DNA of 64,000 bases from Flavobacteriaceae bacterium MAR_2010_72 (GCA_003550275.1 QXCW01000002.1:620001-684000); one strand, 5' to 3'; shown: positions 1 through 9,679, counted from the first letter of the stretch. The notes: generated from the sequence alone by a model not told the origin. Program-made: numbers and translations.

Positions 1-1
1 A

Positions 2-85
2 ACACCAACAGATTTTAAGCAACAGTTTCCTGAAGTTTATGATAAAACCAAACAAATGCTAAATTTTGATTTTGCTGGTTATTAG
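2..85 (+). CDS. C-terminal end of an unidentified protein (partial)
   Basis: An open frame enters from the left edge of the window and ends at a TAG at 83-85, giving 27 residues that end in NFDFAGY. The start lies outside the window, and the fragment is too short to assign a family. It lies 78 bases upstream of the CBS-domain gene on the same strand. Confidence 0.45.
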   Translation, partial: TPTDFKQQFPEVYDKTKQMLNFDFAGY

Positions 86-163
86 AAACTAGTGCATGAT
101 TTTTATCATATTTTATTAAGGTTTTCATTCCTAATTTTAATACGGAATTAAAAACTTAAGGTC

Positions 164-583
164 ATGATACGAAAAGCACCGGTTACTACAATAATGACAG
201 AAAAGGTCATTACTTTAAAGAAGGACGATAATTTAGAAACGGCTGAACGTTTATTCAAAAAACATCATATTAGACATATTCCTGTGGTAAGTGGAAAAAC
301 TATTATTGGGATGTTAAGTTATACAGACTTATTACGAATAAGTTTTGCCGATTCAGCATTTGAAGATGATGATTATGTTGATAGTGTAGTATATAATATG
401 TTCACCATCGAGCAAGTCATGGTTAAGAAATTGGCCACAGTTAATTCCACAAATACAATCAAGGAAGTAGCCGAAATTCTCTCCATAAGTGAATTTCATG
501 CCTTGCCAGTTATTGATCACAATAGCCTAGTAGGTATTGTTACTACAACAGATTTAATAAAATACTTATTAAAACAACTATAA
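164..583 (+). CDS. Two-CBS-domain protein
   Basis: A 139-residue soluble protein made of almost nothing but a tandem CBS pair, at about residues 8-65 and 80-138. The first repeat shows the usual 'IRHIPVV' and 'GMLSYTDLL' pattern, and the second 'FHALPVIDHNSLVGIVTTTDL'-like spacing. CBS pairs (Bateman modules) bind adenosine nucleotides and sense energy state. With no attached enzyme or channel domain the partner is unknown. A hairpin terminator follows about 70 bases downstream. The family call is firm and the cellular role is open. Confidence 0.88.
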   Translation: MIRKAPVTTIMTEKVITLKKDDNLETAERLFKKHHIRHIPVVSGKTIIGMLSYTDLLRISFADSAFEDDDYVDSVVYNMFTIEQVMVKKLATVNSTNTIKEVAEILSISEFHALPVIDHNSLVGIVTTTDLIKYLLKQL

Positions 584-654
584 ACTAAATTACACGATGT
601 CATTTTGAGTTAGTTATCCCCAATCAGGAACATATGACTTGAAAAGGTGTTTAA

Positions 655-688
655 CAAACCTCCAGTGTTAGTTTAACTGGAGGTTTTT
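655..688. terminator. Bidirectional hairpin terminator
   Basis: Inverted repeat CCTCCAGT (659-666) and ACTGGAGG (676-683), flanked by A-run on the left and T-run on the right. It sits between the convergent CBS and CHRD genes and can end transcription from both sides. Confidence 0.75.
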
Positions 689-696
689 AATGTTTC

Positions 697-1257
697 CTAT
701 AACTGCCCTCTAATTTCGCCAGACGGCTTATTGGTGGAATGTACATTCACATAAATAGTACCAGATCTAATAGCTTCAATAAGTGCGCCCAAATCGCCAG
801 CGATATTGCCAATAACATTTTCTGATGTGATAACGCCTTCAGCTATAACACCATTTGCCGGGCCACTGGGTTGTGCAACGGGATTCATAAATAGAAAAGC
901 CACAACGCCACCATTAGCTCCTGCTGGTGCCATATGAAAGTGCGAAGCTGTAACGTTTTCAATGTTGGCAACAATTAGTTTGTAAGCAATCCAACTTTCG
1001 TCAGGTGCAATTCTTACAATAGCTTGACCTGTTGCATCTGTGTCAAACGGAGGGACTTCATTTTTTCCACTTAAATGGGCTGTAAAATGAAACATTGACC
1101 CTTTTTTCGAGTTCGATTCATTTTTGTTAATTACGTACTTGCTGTCCGTTGATTCCAATTGCGAATCAATTAAGGGTTCGTCGCTACATCCAAACACACT
1201 AAAACTGAAAAACAGTAATAGCAGGATGCTTTTTTCAAAGTTTAATCTTGTTTTCAT
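697..1257 (-). CDS. CHRD-domain lipoprotein
   Basis: A 186-residue protein with a lipoprotein signal (hydrophobic residues 10-22, lipobox ending at Cys24), so it is likely anchored in the outer or inner membrane. Residues of about 56-185 form a CHRD domain: the 'AHLSGKNEVPP' start, the central 'ASHFHMAPAGANGGVVAF' stretch and the 'PSGEIRGQL' end are characteristic. CHRD domains were first named in chordin, and their bacterial function is not known. The gene stands alone, convergent with the CBS gene. Confidence 0.85.
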   Translation of the reverse strand: MKTRLNFEKSILLLLFFSFSVFGCSDEPLIDSQLESTDSKYVINKNESNSKKGSMFHFTAHLSGKNEVPPFDTDATGQAIVRIAPDESWIAYKLIVANIENVTASHFHMAPAGANGGVVAFLFMNPVAQPSGPANGVIAEGVITSENVIGNIAGDLGALIEAIRSGTIYVNVHSTNKPSGEIRGQL

Positions 1258-1434
1258 GCAATTTGATTATTAATGTTTAAAAGCGTTATTGTTCTAAAGA
1301 TTAATAATGGGGAAGATTTAAGCACAAGAACCAACACTCTTAAACGACTGTTAGTAATACTTAAATATAATGAAAAATCCCGAATATTTATATTAAAACA
1401 CTTAAATAGAGTGTGTTAAGAAGTGTTTGAAACG

Positions 1435-2097
1435 TTAGGAATTAGCGATAGCTTTTAAATCTTTGACAGTTTCTATTGGATTTGAACTTCCAAACACATA
1501 ACTGCCCGCCACTAAAACGTCGGCACCAACATCAACTAATTGTTTAGCATTTTTGTTTGTAACTCCTCCATCAATCTCAATTTTGGTTGAAGCATTCTTT
1601 CGTGTAATGAGTTCTTTTAATTGTGCTACTTTATTGTAAGTGTTCTCAATAAAACTTTGGCCACCAAAACCTGGATTGACGCTCATCACACATACCAAAT
1701 CAATATCATTTATTGTATCTTCTAAAACATTAATATTGGTGTGCGGATTAAGTGCTACACCAGCTTGCATACCTTCAGCTTTTATAGCTTGTAAGGTTCT
1801 GTGCAAATGCGTACAGGCTTCATAATGTACTGTTAATATGTTACTGCCTAAATCAGCAAAAGTTTTAATATATCGGTCTGGATCAACAATCATTAAATGC
1901 ACATCAATGGTTTTATTTGCATGCTTTGAGATGGCTTTTAACACTGGCATCCCAAAAGAGATATTGGGCACAAATACACCATCCATAATATCAATATGAA
2001 ACCAATCGGCTTCACTTGTATTGACCATTTCGATATCTCGTTGAAGATTGGCAAAATCTGCTGCTAAAATTGAGGGTGCTATTAATTTAGAACTCAT
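1435..2097 (-). CDS. rpe: Ribulose-phosphate 3-epimerase
   Basis: Interconverts ribulose-5-phosphate and xylulose-5-phosphate in the pentose phosphate pathway. The 220 residues match the usual length of this TIM-barrel enzyme. Visible family marks are the N-terminal 'APSILAADFANL', the metal site 'FHIDIMDGVFVPN' (His34, Asp36), 'DVHLMI' (His67), 'VMSVNPGFGGQ' and 'EIDGGV'. A TACTTTTGC box lies 24 bases upstream, so the gene probably has its own promoter although rpoD lies upstream on the same strand. Confidence 0.96.
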   Translation of the reverse strand: MSSKLIAPSILAADFANLQRDIEMVNTSEADWFHIDIMDGVFVPNISFGMPVLKAISKHANKTIDVHLMIVDPDRYIKTFADLGSNILTVHYEACTHLHRTLQAIKAEGMQAGVALNPHTNINVLEDTINDIDLVCVMSVNPGFGGQSFIENTYNKVAQLKELITRKNASTKIEIDGGVTNKNAKQLVDVGADVLVAGSYVFGSSNPIETVKDLKAIANS

Positions 2098-2120
2098 TGT
2101 GGGTTTTTAAGATTGCTTTT

Positions 2121-2129
2121 GCAAAAGTA
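2121..2129 (-). promoter_or_regulatory. Promoter -7 box for rpe
   Basis: On the minus strand this reads TACTTTTGC, matching the Bacteroidota TAnnTTTG -7 consensus, just upstream of the rpe start. No clear -33 TTTG was identified. Confidence 0.5.
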
Positions 2130-2132
2130 GGT

Positions 2133-2167
2133 AAAAAAACGAACCCAGAGTAATCAGCTCTGGGTTC
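2133..2167 (-). terminator. Terminator of rpoD
   Basis: A perfect 10-bp stem GAACCCAGAG/CTCTGGGTTC (2141-2150 with 2158-2167), followed on the minus strand by a run of seven T. It lies downstream of rpoD and separates it from rpe. Confidence 0.8.
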
Positions 2168-2333
2168 TTTCATCAATCAAAAAACGAACAGTTATGTGTA
2201 ACTGTTTGTTACGGTTATTTAGTCGTAAAAAACTTACGAAACTAAAAATATTTTAGATAAATTTTATTTCAATTGTACTTGGCTAGCAATATAAGAAAAT
2301 TATCTTAATTTTGGTAGCAAATCCACATTGAAA

Positions 2334-3197
2334 CTATCCTAAATACGTTTTTAATATTTTGCTTCTAGACGTATGTTTTAGGCGTCTAATTGCTTTTTCT
2401 TTTATTTGTCTAACACGTTCACGAGTCAAATCAAAAGTCTCTCCAATTTCTTCTAAAGTCATAGGATGCTGATTTCCAAGCCCAAAGTACAATCGAATAA
2501 CGTCGGCTTCACGCGGTGTTAAAGTTTCAAGTGCGCGCTCAATTTCTGTGCGTAAGGATTCGTGTAATAAATCTTTATCAGGATTTGGAGACTCACCACT
2601 ACGTAACACATCGTATAGGTTTGAATCTTCACCTTCAACTAAAGGCGCATCCATGGATACATGGCGGCCAGAATTTTTCATAGACTCCTTAACATCATTA
2701 ATGGTCATGTCCAACTCTTTCGCAATTTCTTCAGCACTTGGAGGGCGCTCATGACTTTGCTCTAAAAAGGCAAACGTTTTATTGATTTTGTTAATTGACC
2801 CAATTTTATTTAATGGTAAGCGTACAATACGTGATTGCTCGGCCAAAGCCTGAAGTATCGATTGACGAATCCACCAAACCGCATATGAAATGAATTTGAA
2901 ACCACGTGTCTCATCAAATCGTTGTGCAGCTTTTATAAGACCTAAATTACCTTCATTGATTAAATCGGGTAAGGTTAAACCTTGATTTTGATATTGCTTT
3001 GCTACCGAAACCACAAAACGTAGATTGGCTTTTGTCAATTTTTCTAAAGCAAGTTGATCTCCAGCTTTTATACGTTGTGCTAATTCAACCTCTTCATCTG
3101 CAGTGATTAAGTCAACCTTTCCAATTTCTTGTAAATATTTGTCTAACGAAGCGGTCTCCCTGTTGGTAACCTGCTTGGTAATTTTGAGTTGTCTCAT
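2334..3197 (-). CDS. rpoD: Primary RNA polymerase sigma factor
   Basis: A 287-residue sigma-70 family protein. It carries region 1.2 (around '[16 protein letters not shown]'), region 2 ('[18 protein letters not shown]', then '[15 protein letters not shown]' for melting and -10 recognition), region 3 and region 4.2 with helix-turn-helix '[20 protein letters not shown]'. It lacks the acidic region 1.1 of E. coli RpoD, which is normal for the short housekeeping sigma of Bacteroidota, the factor that reads TTTG/TAnnTTTG promoters. The gene is monocistronic with a strong terminator behind it. Confidence 0.95.
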   Translation of the reverse strand: MRQLKITKQVTNRETASLDKYLQEIGKVDLITADEEVELAQRIKAGDQLALEKLTKANLRFVVSVAKQYQNQGLTLPDLINEGNLGLIKAAQRFDETRGFKFISYAVWWIRQSILQALAEQSRIVRLPLNKIGSINKINKTFAFLEQSHERPPSAEEIAKELDMTINDVKESMKNSGRHVSMDAPLVEGEDSNLYDVLRSGESPNPDKDLLHESLRTEIERALETLTPREADVIRLYFGLGNQHPMTLEEIGETFDLTRERVRQIKEKAIRRLKHTSRSKILKTYLG

Positions 3198-3283
3198 TTA
3201 ATTTGTCTAGTTTTTAATACTAATTATAATCCTACCTTGTGGTTATACGTAATTAGCACCAAAAATGTTACAAAAAGATTAAA

Positions 3284-3658
3284 TTAAATTTTAATTAGTT
3301 TTTTATCGGTTAGGTTAATATCGTCCAACATTTCATTGGTGAATTTGTAATGACCACGTGTAGTGATTAACCTAAATTTGTGGGATTTCATGTTGCTTAA
3401 GGTGTTTAAAAACAGCCATTTTGATTTAAGTAAATTAGGTTTTTCGGATTTTAAGCTCAATTCAAAATAGTGCTTTCTACCTTCTTTTTCTGCAACAATG
3501 TCGGGTGTGATGCTTATATCACTTCCAACTTTAGAGTATGATTTTGGGGTTTCATAGCCTTTAGTATCTGCTTTAATGTTTTCATATCCGCGTTGTTCGA
3601 GATAGGCTAATGAGTCATTTAAAACTTCTGAATATTTATCTTTGTCTGTGTAAATCAT
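3284..3658 (-). CDS. Conserved hypothetical protein, possibly nuclease-like fold
   Basis: A 124-residue soluble protein with no signal or membrane segment, and not firmly recognised. The middle reads 'SITPDIVAEKEGRKHYFELSLKSEK'-like: an Asp after Pro, a charged turn, then a strand with Glu and Lys. That resembles the core of restriction-endonuclease-like folds, but the usual ExK spacing is not met, so an active nuclease is not claimed. The gene stands alone upstream of rpoD. Confidence 0.6.
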   Translation of the reverse strand: MIYTDKDKYSEVLNDSLAYLEQRGYENIKADTKGYETPKSYSKVGSDISITPDIVAEKEGRKHYFELSLKSEKPNLLKSKWLFLNTLSNMKSHKFRLITTRGHYKFTNEMLDDINLTDKKLIKI

Positions 3659-3829
3659 AACTAATAATATAATAAAATTATTTACAATAGCAAATTATTA
3701 ACGAGCTTTAACGTTTTGGGTATTATAAGTTGCACAAGACGTCCTTTTTGAAATTTATAAAAAAGACATTTTTTCATCCATATTAATTCGTTCTTTGCTC
3801 ATGTACTTATAGTTTTGGATATACTAGTT

Positions 3830-5029
3830 CTATACCCTTACATGCCCGTCTCCAAATACATAGTATTTATTTGTTACCAATTGTTTTAAGCCTAATGGAC
3901 CTCTATGGTGCAATTTATCAGTACTTATTGCCAATTCTGCTCCAACACCCATTTGTCCGCCATCTGTAAATCGGGTGGAGGCGTTGTGGTAAACAGCGGC
4001 ACTATCAACTTGCTCCATAAATTTTTTGGCGAGCGAAGTATTTTCTGTTAAAATGGCTGCTGAATGCCCACCTGAATAGGTATTAATCATTTCAATGGCG
4101 GTATCTTCATCTTCAACTTCACCTAAAAGCAATTTAAGGGCTAAAAACTCTTCATGCCAAATGGCGTCATCAAGTATTTGTGCTTCTTGAGGAAGTATTT
4201 TGTCTATTCCATCATCAACTACTAATTCTACATTTAGCTTATGTAAAATAGTCTGCAACTCTTTTAATTTGGCACCATAATTAGGAATGTTTTTGTCAAT
4301 TAGTACTTTGTCCAATGCATTGCAGCCTGAAATTTTATCAGTTTTGGCGTTGACAATAACTTTTACGGTTTTTAACCAATCGGCATCTTTGGCAACATAG
4401 AGAAAATTGTTTCCTCTACCACTAACAAGTACAGCACAACTGGCATTATCTTTTACAAATTTGATCAAACGTTCACCACCTCTCGGAACAATTAAGTCGA
4501 GCTTTTCTGTTGGATTTTTTAAGAACTCTTGTGTTGCCTCTCGATTTAAATGTAAGAGCCTTATCCAATTTTTTGACAATCCGTTTTCTTCAAGTGCTTC
4601 ATGCCAGCAGTGTTCTAAAATTAAGTTGCTATTGATGGCTTCCTTTCCTCCTTTAAGCAGAATTTTATTATTTGCCTTGAAAGCCAAAACAGCGGCTTCA
4701 ATGGTAACATCGGGCCTGGATTCATAAATAATCAAAATGGTACCAAAAGGAGCTGTTTTGTTTGTGACTTTCAATCCACTGTCTAGTGTTAGATCAGAAA
4801 TTACTTTACCTACTGGGTCATCCTGTGCCTTAACTTCCTTTATAGCTTGAATCATGCCATCAATTTTTACATTATTGACGATAAGTCGATCATAAAGTGC
4901 TTGATCTTCCTTCATGAAGGCCTTTAAATCTTTTTGATTGGCTTCTAAAATAGCATCACGTTCACGATCGAGAATGTTAATCATGGATTGCAACACCTTA
5001 TTTTTTATATCTGTTTTTATAAGTTTCAT
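3830..5029 (-). CDS. proA: Glutamate-5-semialdehyde dehydrogenase
   Basis: Reduces gamma-glutamyl phosphate to glutamate-5-semialdehyde with NADPH, the second step of proline synthesis. The 399 residues are of the aldehyde dehydrogenase superfamily. Family marks are 'FGTILIIYESRPDVTIEAA', 'LIVPRGGERLI' and the catalytic cysteine in 'DKISGCNALD' (Cys236). It is the last gene of a proC-proB-proA operon, 16 bases after proB. The C-terminus ends 'YVFGDGHVRV'. Confidence 0.96.
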   Translation of the reverse strand: MKLIKTDIKNKVLQSMINILDRERDAILEANQKDLKAFMKEDQALYDRLIVNNVKIDGMIQAIKEVKAQDDPVGKVISDLTLDSGLKVTNKTAPFGTILIIYESRPDVTIEAAVLAFKANNKILLKGGKEAINSNLILEHCWHEALEENGLSKNWIRLLHLNREATQEFLKNPTEKLDLIVPRGGERLIKFVKDNASCAVLVSGRGNNFLYVAKDADWLKTVKVIVNAKTDKISGCNALDKVLIDKNIPNYGAKLKELQTILHKLNVELVVDDGIDKILPQEAQILDDAIWHEEFLALKLLLGEVEDEDTAIEMINTYSGGHSAAILTENTSLAKKFMEQVDSAAVYHNASTRFTDGGQMGVGAELAISTDKLHHRGPLGLKQLVTNKYYVFGDGHVRV

Positions 5030-5045
5030 AGTTATATTTAATTTT

Positions 5046-5819
5046 TTAATGAATAAATTTTGTGCCTACAGCTTTATTGTCAATAATATCGACAATAACA
5101 TTTTCTCGTTTCCCATTGGCGATGTAAGTTGGGATATCTTTTTGGGCGGTGCCTTTGGCAATTTTTAGTTTAGAGGCCATGCCACCACGACCTTCACCTT
5201 CCTTTTTGTTGGATGCTTTTACGTAATGTTCAACATTTTGATCAACGGTGACTTCGTGCAATCTCCGTGAATTCTTGTCATCTGGATGCCCAGTGAAAAG
5301 ACCATCGGTATCCGATAAAATGATAAGCCTGTCGGCATCCAATAATTCAGCAACCAAGCTGGCCAGCTCATCATTATCAGAAAACATAGACATGGTTAAG
5401 GAAACCGCATCATCTTCATTTGCGATAGGAATGACCCCTTCGCTCAACAAACCTTCATAACAATTGATCATATTTTCACGGTGCTTACCAGGATCAAAAT
5501 CCCGTTTTGTGGCTAGAACCTGTGCACAGCGCATTCCGTAATCATGAAATAGGCTATAATAATGGCGCATCATTCTAGGTTGCCCTACAGCGGAATACAC
5601 TTGTCTTCGTATTGACTTTTCAGTAATGGCGGTCTCGCCTAAAATTTCCCTTCCAGCAATGGCCGATCCTGAAGATACTAGTATTACCTTAATGTCACGT
5701 TCATAAAGCACGGAAATTTGTCTGACCAATTCTCTTAAAACGGGACCTAAAATGCGATTATCTTTATTGGTAAGTACATTAGTTCCTACCTTTACTACAA
5801 CTCGTTTTACAGTCTTCAT
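5046..5819 (-). CDS. proB: Glutamate 5-kinase (short, no PUA domain)
   Basis: Phosphorylates glutamate at the gamma-carboxyl, the committed and usually proline-inhibited step of proline synthesis. The 257 residues form one amino-acid-kinase domain: 'VVKVGTNVLT' at the N-terminus, 'LVSSGSAIAGRE', 'IANEDDAVS' and 'GRGGMASKLKIA'. The E. coli enzyme has about 110 more residues forming a C-terminal PUA domain, which is absent here. The gene is 2 bases downstream of proC and 16 bases upstream of proA, so the three are probably co-expressed. Confidence 0.95.
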   Translation of the reverse strand: MKTVKRVVVKVGTNVLTNKDNRILGPVLRELVRQISVLYERDIKVILVSSGSAIAGREILGETAITEKSIRRQVYSAVGQPRMMRHYYSLFHDYGMRCAQVLATKRDFDPGKHRENMINCYEGLLSEGVIPIANEDDAVSLTMSMFSDNDELASLVAELLDADRLIILSDTDGLFTGHPDDKNSRRLHEVTVDQNVEHYVKASNKKEGEGRGGMASKLKIAKGTAQKDIPTYIANGKRENVIVDIIDNKAVGTKFIH

Positions 5820-5821
5820 AT

Positions 5822-6628
5822 TTATTTTTCCTTTCCTAATTCAATTGCCCTATTAAACGCAGCATAGGCTGCATCCTGAATAAGCTGTTTGACATTATTG
5901 TCTTCCATGGAATCAATAGCGGCTTGGGTTGTTCCTCCTTTTGAAGCAACACGATCAATCCAACTTTCTGGTGAGAGATTAGATTGGTTGAATAATTCTA
6001 TAGCACCTTCAAACGTATTGCTTACCAATACTTTAGAGTCATAATCTGAAAAGCCCATGTTTAAGGCTGCTTCAAGCATAGACTGCATAAAGTAAAATAC
6101 GTAAGCTGGACCACTTCCAGAAATACCTGTTGAAGCATCAATGAAGGTTTCCGTATCCACGTGGATGGAAGTTCCTGTGGTATCCAGTAAATTACGAACC
6201 AGAATAAGTTCTACTTTTGAAACTGCTTTTGATTCGGTATACGAAGTCACACCTTTTCCCACTTTAGCTGGCAGATTGGGCATGGTTCTAACAACTTTAG
6301 GAATGCCCAATCCCACAACGATACTTTCTATGGTTACTCCAGCCATCAAGGATACCATCAACTGTTCGTCATTGACCATAGGTTTCATGTCTTCGAAGAG
6401 CTGATTGCAATGATAAGGTTTGACGGCTATAAACACCAGATCGGCGGTTGGTAGGCAATCCTGAAGATTGTCAAAAACCCTGAAGTTGGAATTATTCTTT
6501 AAACTTTCAATTTTTTTTGGATCGGTATCATAAATTTTAAGCTTATGCTTTCCTAAAAGAGGCGATGTCGCCATTCCTTCCGCATAGGTTAATCCCATGT
6601 TCCCGGCTCCAATAACTAATACTTTCAT
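5822..6628 (-). CDS. proC: Pyrroline-5-carboxylate reductase
   Basis: Reduces pyrroline-5-carboxylate to proline, the last step of the pathway. The Rossmann start 'MKVLVIGAGNMGLTYAEGM' sets the start at 6628; an upstream in-frame ATG would add 15 residues with no family match. The C-terminal dimerisation domain includes 'GISGSGPAYVFYFMQSMLEA' and 'VASKGGTTQAAI'. The length of 268 residues is normal. First gene of the proC-proB-proA operon. Confidence 0.95.
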   Translation of the reverse strand: MKVLVIGAGNMGLTYAEGMATSPLLGKHKLKIYDTDPKKIESLKNNSNFRVFDNLQDCLPTADLVFIAVKPYHCNQLFEDMKPMVNDEQLMVSLMAGVTIESIVVGLGIPKVVRTMPNLPAKVGKGVTSYTESKAVSKVELILVRNLLDTTGTSIHVDTETFIDASTGISGSGPAYVFYFMQSMLEAALNMGFSDYDSKVLVSNTFEGAIELFNQSNLSPESWIDRVASKGGTTQAAIDSMEDNNVKQLIQDAAYAAFNRAIELGKEK

Positions 6629-6852
6629 TTTTAATGTATTGATTATCAATATTATTTTGATGTATAGCCGCAAGGACTGTGCGGTAGTGCCAAATAATAA
6701 AAGAGATTTAAAGAATAATCAAATTTATAATTGAGGGCGAAATTATTATTGAATTCTAAATTATATTCAATGATTCTTGAAAGATTCTGAATATGCTGAA
6801 AGTTTAGGTTTCCCATTTTATGACAGATTGTCGTTAAAATGAAAGTTTGGCG

Positions 6853-6889
6853 CAAAAAAAAGCCTCACATTAAATTAATGCAAGGCTTT
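6853..6889 (-). terminator. Terminator of pnp
   Basis: Stem AAAGCCT/AGGCTTT (6859-6865 with 6883-6889), extended inside by CATTAA/TTAATG, with a T-run on the minus strand side. It lies 22 bases after the pnp stop. Confidence 0.75.
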
Positions 6890-6910
6890 ATTGTTGTAAA
6901 AAGAAAGTTT

Positions 6911-9163
6911 TTAGTCTTCTTTTTTGTCTTCTCTAGGTCTTCTATCGTCTCTACGATTGTCGCGACCACGATTATCTCTACCACGATTATCACGAGAACC
7001 ACGATTGTCCCTATTGTTGTCTCTAGGAGGTCGCTCTTTAAACCCTTCAGGTTTAGGCAATATAGCTTTGCGCGATACTTTTTCTTTTTTCGTTCTTGGA
7101 TCTACACCAAAATACTTCACATCAAAAACATCACCCATATTAACAACATCCGATACATTTTCGGTACGTTCCCAAGCCAATTCACTTACGTGTAATAACA
7201 CTTCGTTTCCTGGAGCATCAATATATTCTACTACGGCACCAAAATCAAGCATCTTGATTACTTTTACTTCGTAAACACTACCAACTTCAGGTTTGAACAA
7301 TAAGGAATCAATTTTGGCCAATACGGCATCAATACCTTCTTGATTTGTTCCTAAAATTTCAACAATGCCTTCTTCTGTAATTGGGTCTTCGTTGATAACA
7401 ATCGTTGTTTTAGTCGTTTTTTGTAATTCCTGAATCACTTTTCCACCAGGGCCAATCAAGGCTCCAATAAATTCGTTAGGAATTACTCTTGTAATCATTT
7501 TAGGTGCATGTGCTTTCACGTCCGCATTTGGTTGCGCAATGGTTTCCACCAATTTGTCAAGAATGTGCAAACGACCAGCTTGTGCTTGTTTTAAGGCATT
7601 CACCAAAATTTCATAGGATAAACCTTTTACCTTAATGTCCATTTGGCAAGCAGTTATACCATCTGCAGTTCCTGTGACTTTAAAGTCCATATCACCTAAA
7701 TGATCTTCATCACCTAAAATATCGGATAATACAGCATATTTATCACCTTGGGAAATAAGTCCCATAGCAATTCCAGAGACCGGTTTCTTTAATTGAACAC
7801 CAGCATCCATAAGCGCCATAGTACCAGAACAAACAGTTGCCATTGAAGACGAACCGTTACTTTCCAATACTTCAGAGACCACACGAACCGTATAAGGACA
7901 ATCTTCAGGAACCATACCTTTTAAGGCACGTTGCGCTAAATTACCATGTCCAACTTCACGTCTCGAAGTTCCTCTGATAGGTCTTGCCTCACCAGTAGAA
8001 AATGGAGGGAAGTTATAATGTAAATAGAAACGCTCTTCACCTTCAAATGATGGCATATCAATTTGATTGGCTTCTCTTGAGGTTCCTAAAGTAACTGTTG
8101 CTAATGCTTGAGTTTCCCCACGTGTAAAAATTGCTGAACCATGTGTTGATGGAAGATAATCTACTTCACACCAAATTGGTCTGATATCGGTTGTTTTACG
8201 ACCATCGAGACGTAACCCTTCATTTAACGTTAAATCCCTAACTGCAGCTTTTTCTGCTTTGTAGAAATATTTAGACACTAATCCGCCAAAATCTTCTAAT
8301 TCTTCTTCGGTGAAAGACGCTTTTACTTCTTCTTTTATGGCATCAAATGCAGCACTACGCTCATGTTTTGCAGAGGCGGCTCTTGCCACAGCATAGACTT
8401 TATCATAGGCCATGTCACGAACTTTTTTCTCTAAAGCTTCGTCTTCACGCTCTGACTCATATTCGCGGGTAGCTTTTTTGCCAACAGCTTCGGCTAGTTT
8501 AATTTGTGCAGCACACTGAACCTTAATGGCATCGTGAGCAAACTTAATAGCTTCTACCATTTCTTCTTCAGAAATTTCATCCATTTCACCTTCAACCATC
8601 ATGACAGAATCTGCAGAAGCGCCAATCACCATATCCAAATCAGAAACTTCTAATTGTGCTCTCGTTGGATTGATAATAAATTGACCATCAATACGACCTA
8701 CTCTTACTTCTGATATGGCACATTCAAATGGAAAATCTGATAGTTGAATTGCAGCAGAAGCGGCTAATCCAGCCATGGCATCAGGCATGACCTCATCATC
8801 ATGCGACATTAACTGAATCATTACCTGTGTTTCGGCGTGATAATCTTTTGGAAATAATGGACGCAATACACGGTCAACCAAACGCATGGTCAATACTTCA
8901 CCATCACTTGGTCTTGCTTCTCTTTTAAAGAAACCTCCAGGATAACGCCCTGAAGCAGCAAACTTTTCACGATAATCTACGGTTAAGGGTAAAAAATCGA
9001 CAGGACTTTGTTCGTAATTTGAAACTACAGTACATAATAACATGCACTTTCCTGATTGAACAACTACCGAACCATGAGCTTGTTTAGCTAATTTTCCGGT
9101 TTCGATGGAAATTGTACGTCCATCACCAAGGTCAATGACCTCTCTAAAAACTTTTGGAATCAT
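6911..9163 (-). CDS. pnp: Polyribonucleotide nucleotidyltransferase
   Basis: Phosphorolytic 3'-to-5' exoribonuclease of mRNA decay. Domains in order: RNase PH 1 (about 1-220), an all-helical linker, RNase PH 2 (about 310-545, with '[17 protein letters not shown]' and '[13 protein letters not shown]'-like core), KH (about 550-610, '[12 protein letters not shown]'), and S1 (about 620-690). The tail is rich in Arg, Asp, Asn and Gly with repeated NRGRDN units. The start at 9163 gives '[15 protein letters not shown]', the family N-terminus; the frame extends 9 codons further without support. It lies downstream of rpsO, the common bacterial order. Confidence 0.96.
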   Translation of the reverse strand: MIPKVFREVIDLGDGRTISIETGKLAKQAHGSVVVQSGKCMLLCTVVSNYEQSPVDFLPLTVDYREKFAASGRYPGGFFKREARPSDGEVLTMRLVDRVLRPLFPKDYHAETQVMIQLMSHDDEVMPDAMAGLAASAAIQLSDFPFECAISEVRVGRIDGQFIINPTRAQLEVSDLDMVIGASADSVMMVEGEMDEISEEEMVEAIKFAHDAIKVQCAAQIKLAEAVGKKATREYESEREDEALEKKVRDMAYDKVYAVARAASAKHERSAAFDAIKEEVKASFTEEELEDFGGLVSKYFYKAEKAAVRDLTLNEGLRLDGRKTTDIRPIWCEVDYLPSTHGSAIFTRGETQALATVTLGTSREANQIDMPSFEGEERFYLHYNFPPFSTGEARPIRGTSRREVGHGNLAQRALKGMVPEDCPYTVRVVSEVLESNGSSSMATVCSGTMALMDAGVQLKKPVSGIAMGLISQGDKYAVLSDILGDEDHLGDMDFKVTGTADGITACQMDIKVKGLSYEILVNALKQAQAGRLHILDKLVETIAQPNADVKAHAPKMITRVIPNEFIGALIGPGGKVIQELQKTTKTTIVINEDPITEEGIVEILGTNQEGIDAVLAKIDSLLFKPEVGSVYEVKVIKMLDFGAVVEYIDAPGNEVLLHVSELAWERTENVSDVVNMGDVFDVKYFGVDPRTKKEKVSRKAILPKPEGFKERPPRDNNRDNRGSRDNRGRDNRGRDNRRDDRRPREDKKED

Positions 9164-9321
9164 AAATTTTAATTCTAAATTCTGGACCATTAATATATGG
9201 GCAGAATTTGGTTAAACAATGGTCGTTGTGTTGTTGTGTAGTTGTTGTGTGACCAATGAAAAACTGTAAATAGCTTCTTATTTTGCGATTTTATACTCTT
9301 TAGCTTGAGTTATTTTTTATC

Positions 9322-9350
9322 AAAAAACCACGCTGTTAGGCGTGGTTTTT
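9322..9350 (-). terminator. Terminator of rpsO
   Basis: A perfect 11-bp stem AAAAACCACGC/GCGTGGTTTTT (9323-9333 with 9340-9350), starting 5 bases past the rpsO stop, with a T-rich run following on the minus strand. Confidence 0.85.
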
Positions 9351-9355
9351 GGTGA

Positions 9356-9625
9356 TTATTTTCTTAATCCTAATTCTTTTACGATGGCACGGTATCTTAA
9401 AATATCCGTTTTTGTTAAGTAATCTAATAGTGCTCTACGCTTACCTACCAATTTTACCAATGAACGCTCTGTGTTAAAATCTTTACGATTGTTTTTTAAG
9501 TGTTCAGTCAAGTGATTAATTCTGTGTGTAAACAATGCAATTTGTCCTTCGGTTGAACCGGTATCCTTCGCATTTTTACCGTGTTTTTTAAAGATGTCCT
9601 CTTTTACTTCTTTTGATAAATACAT
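9356..9625 (-). CDS. rpsO: 30S ribosomal protein S15
   Basis: Primary binder of 16S rRNA in the central domain of the small subunit. Start at 9625 ('MYLSKEVKEDIFKKHG') gives 89 residues, the standard length. An in-frame start 19 codons upstream has no family support. The signature 'TGSTEGQIALFTHRINHLTEHL' region is intact. A -7 box lies about 55 bases upstream, giving a short leader. Confidence 0.97.
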   Translation of the reverse strand: MYLSKEVKEDIFKKHGKNAKDTGSTEGQIALFTHRINHLTEHLKNNRKDFNTERSLVKLVGKRRALLDYLTKTDILRYRAIVKELGLRK

Positions 9626-9679
9626 TCCAATATTATTTAAATGATTTTTATGTACAATGAAAGATTTTCTTTCAAGCGG

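Noticed and set aside
3284-3658. An active PD-(D/E)XK nuclease
   Set aside because: The Glu and Lys of the second motif are not at ExK spacing, so catalysis cannot be supported.
6652-6855. A 67-residue minus-strand frame upstream of proC
   Set aside because: No coding character, overlaps the proC promoter region and matches no family pattern.
6839-7274. Ser/Arg-rich plus-strand frames opposite the pnp tail
   Set aside because: They are the reverse of the PNPase repeat tail and S1 region; composition explains the open frame.
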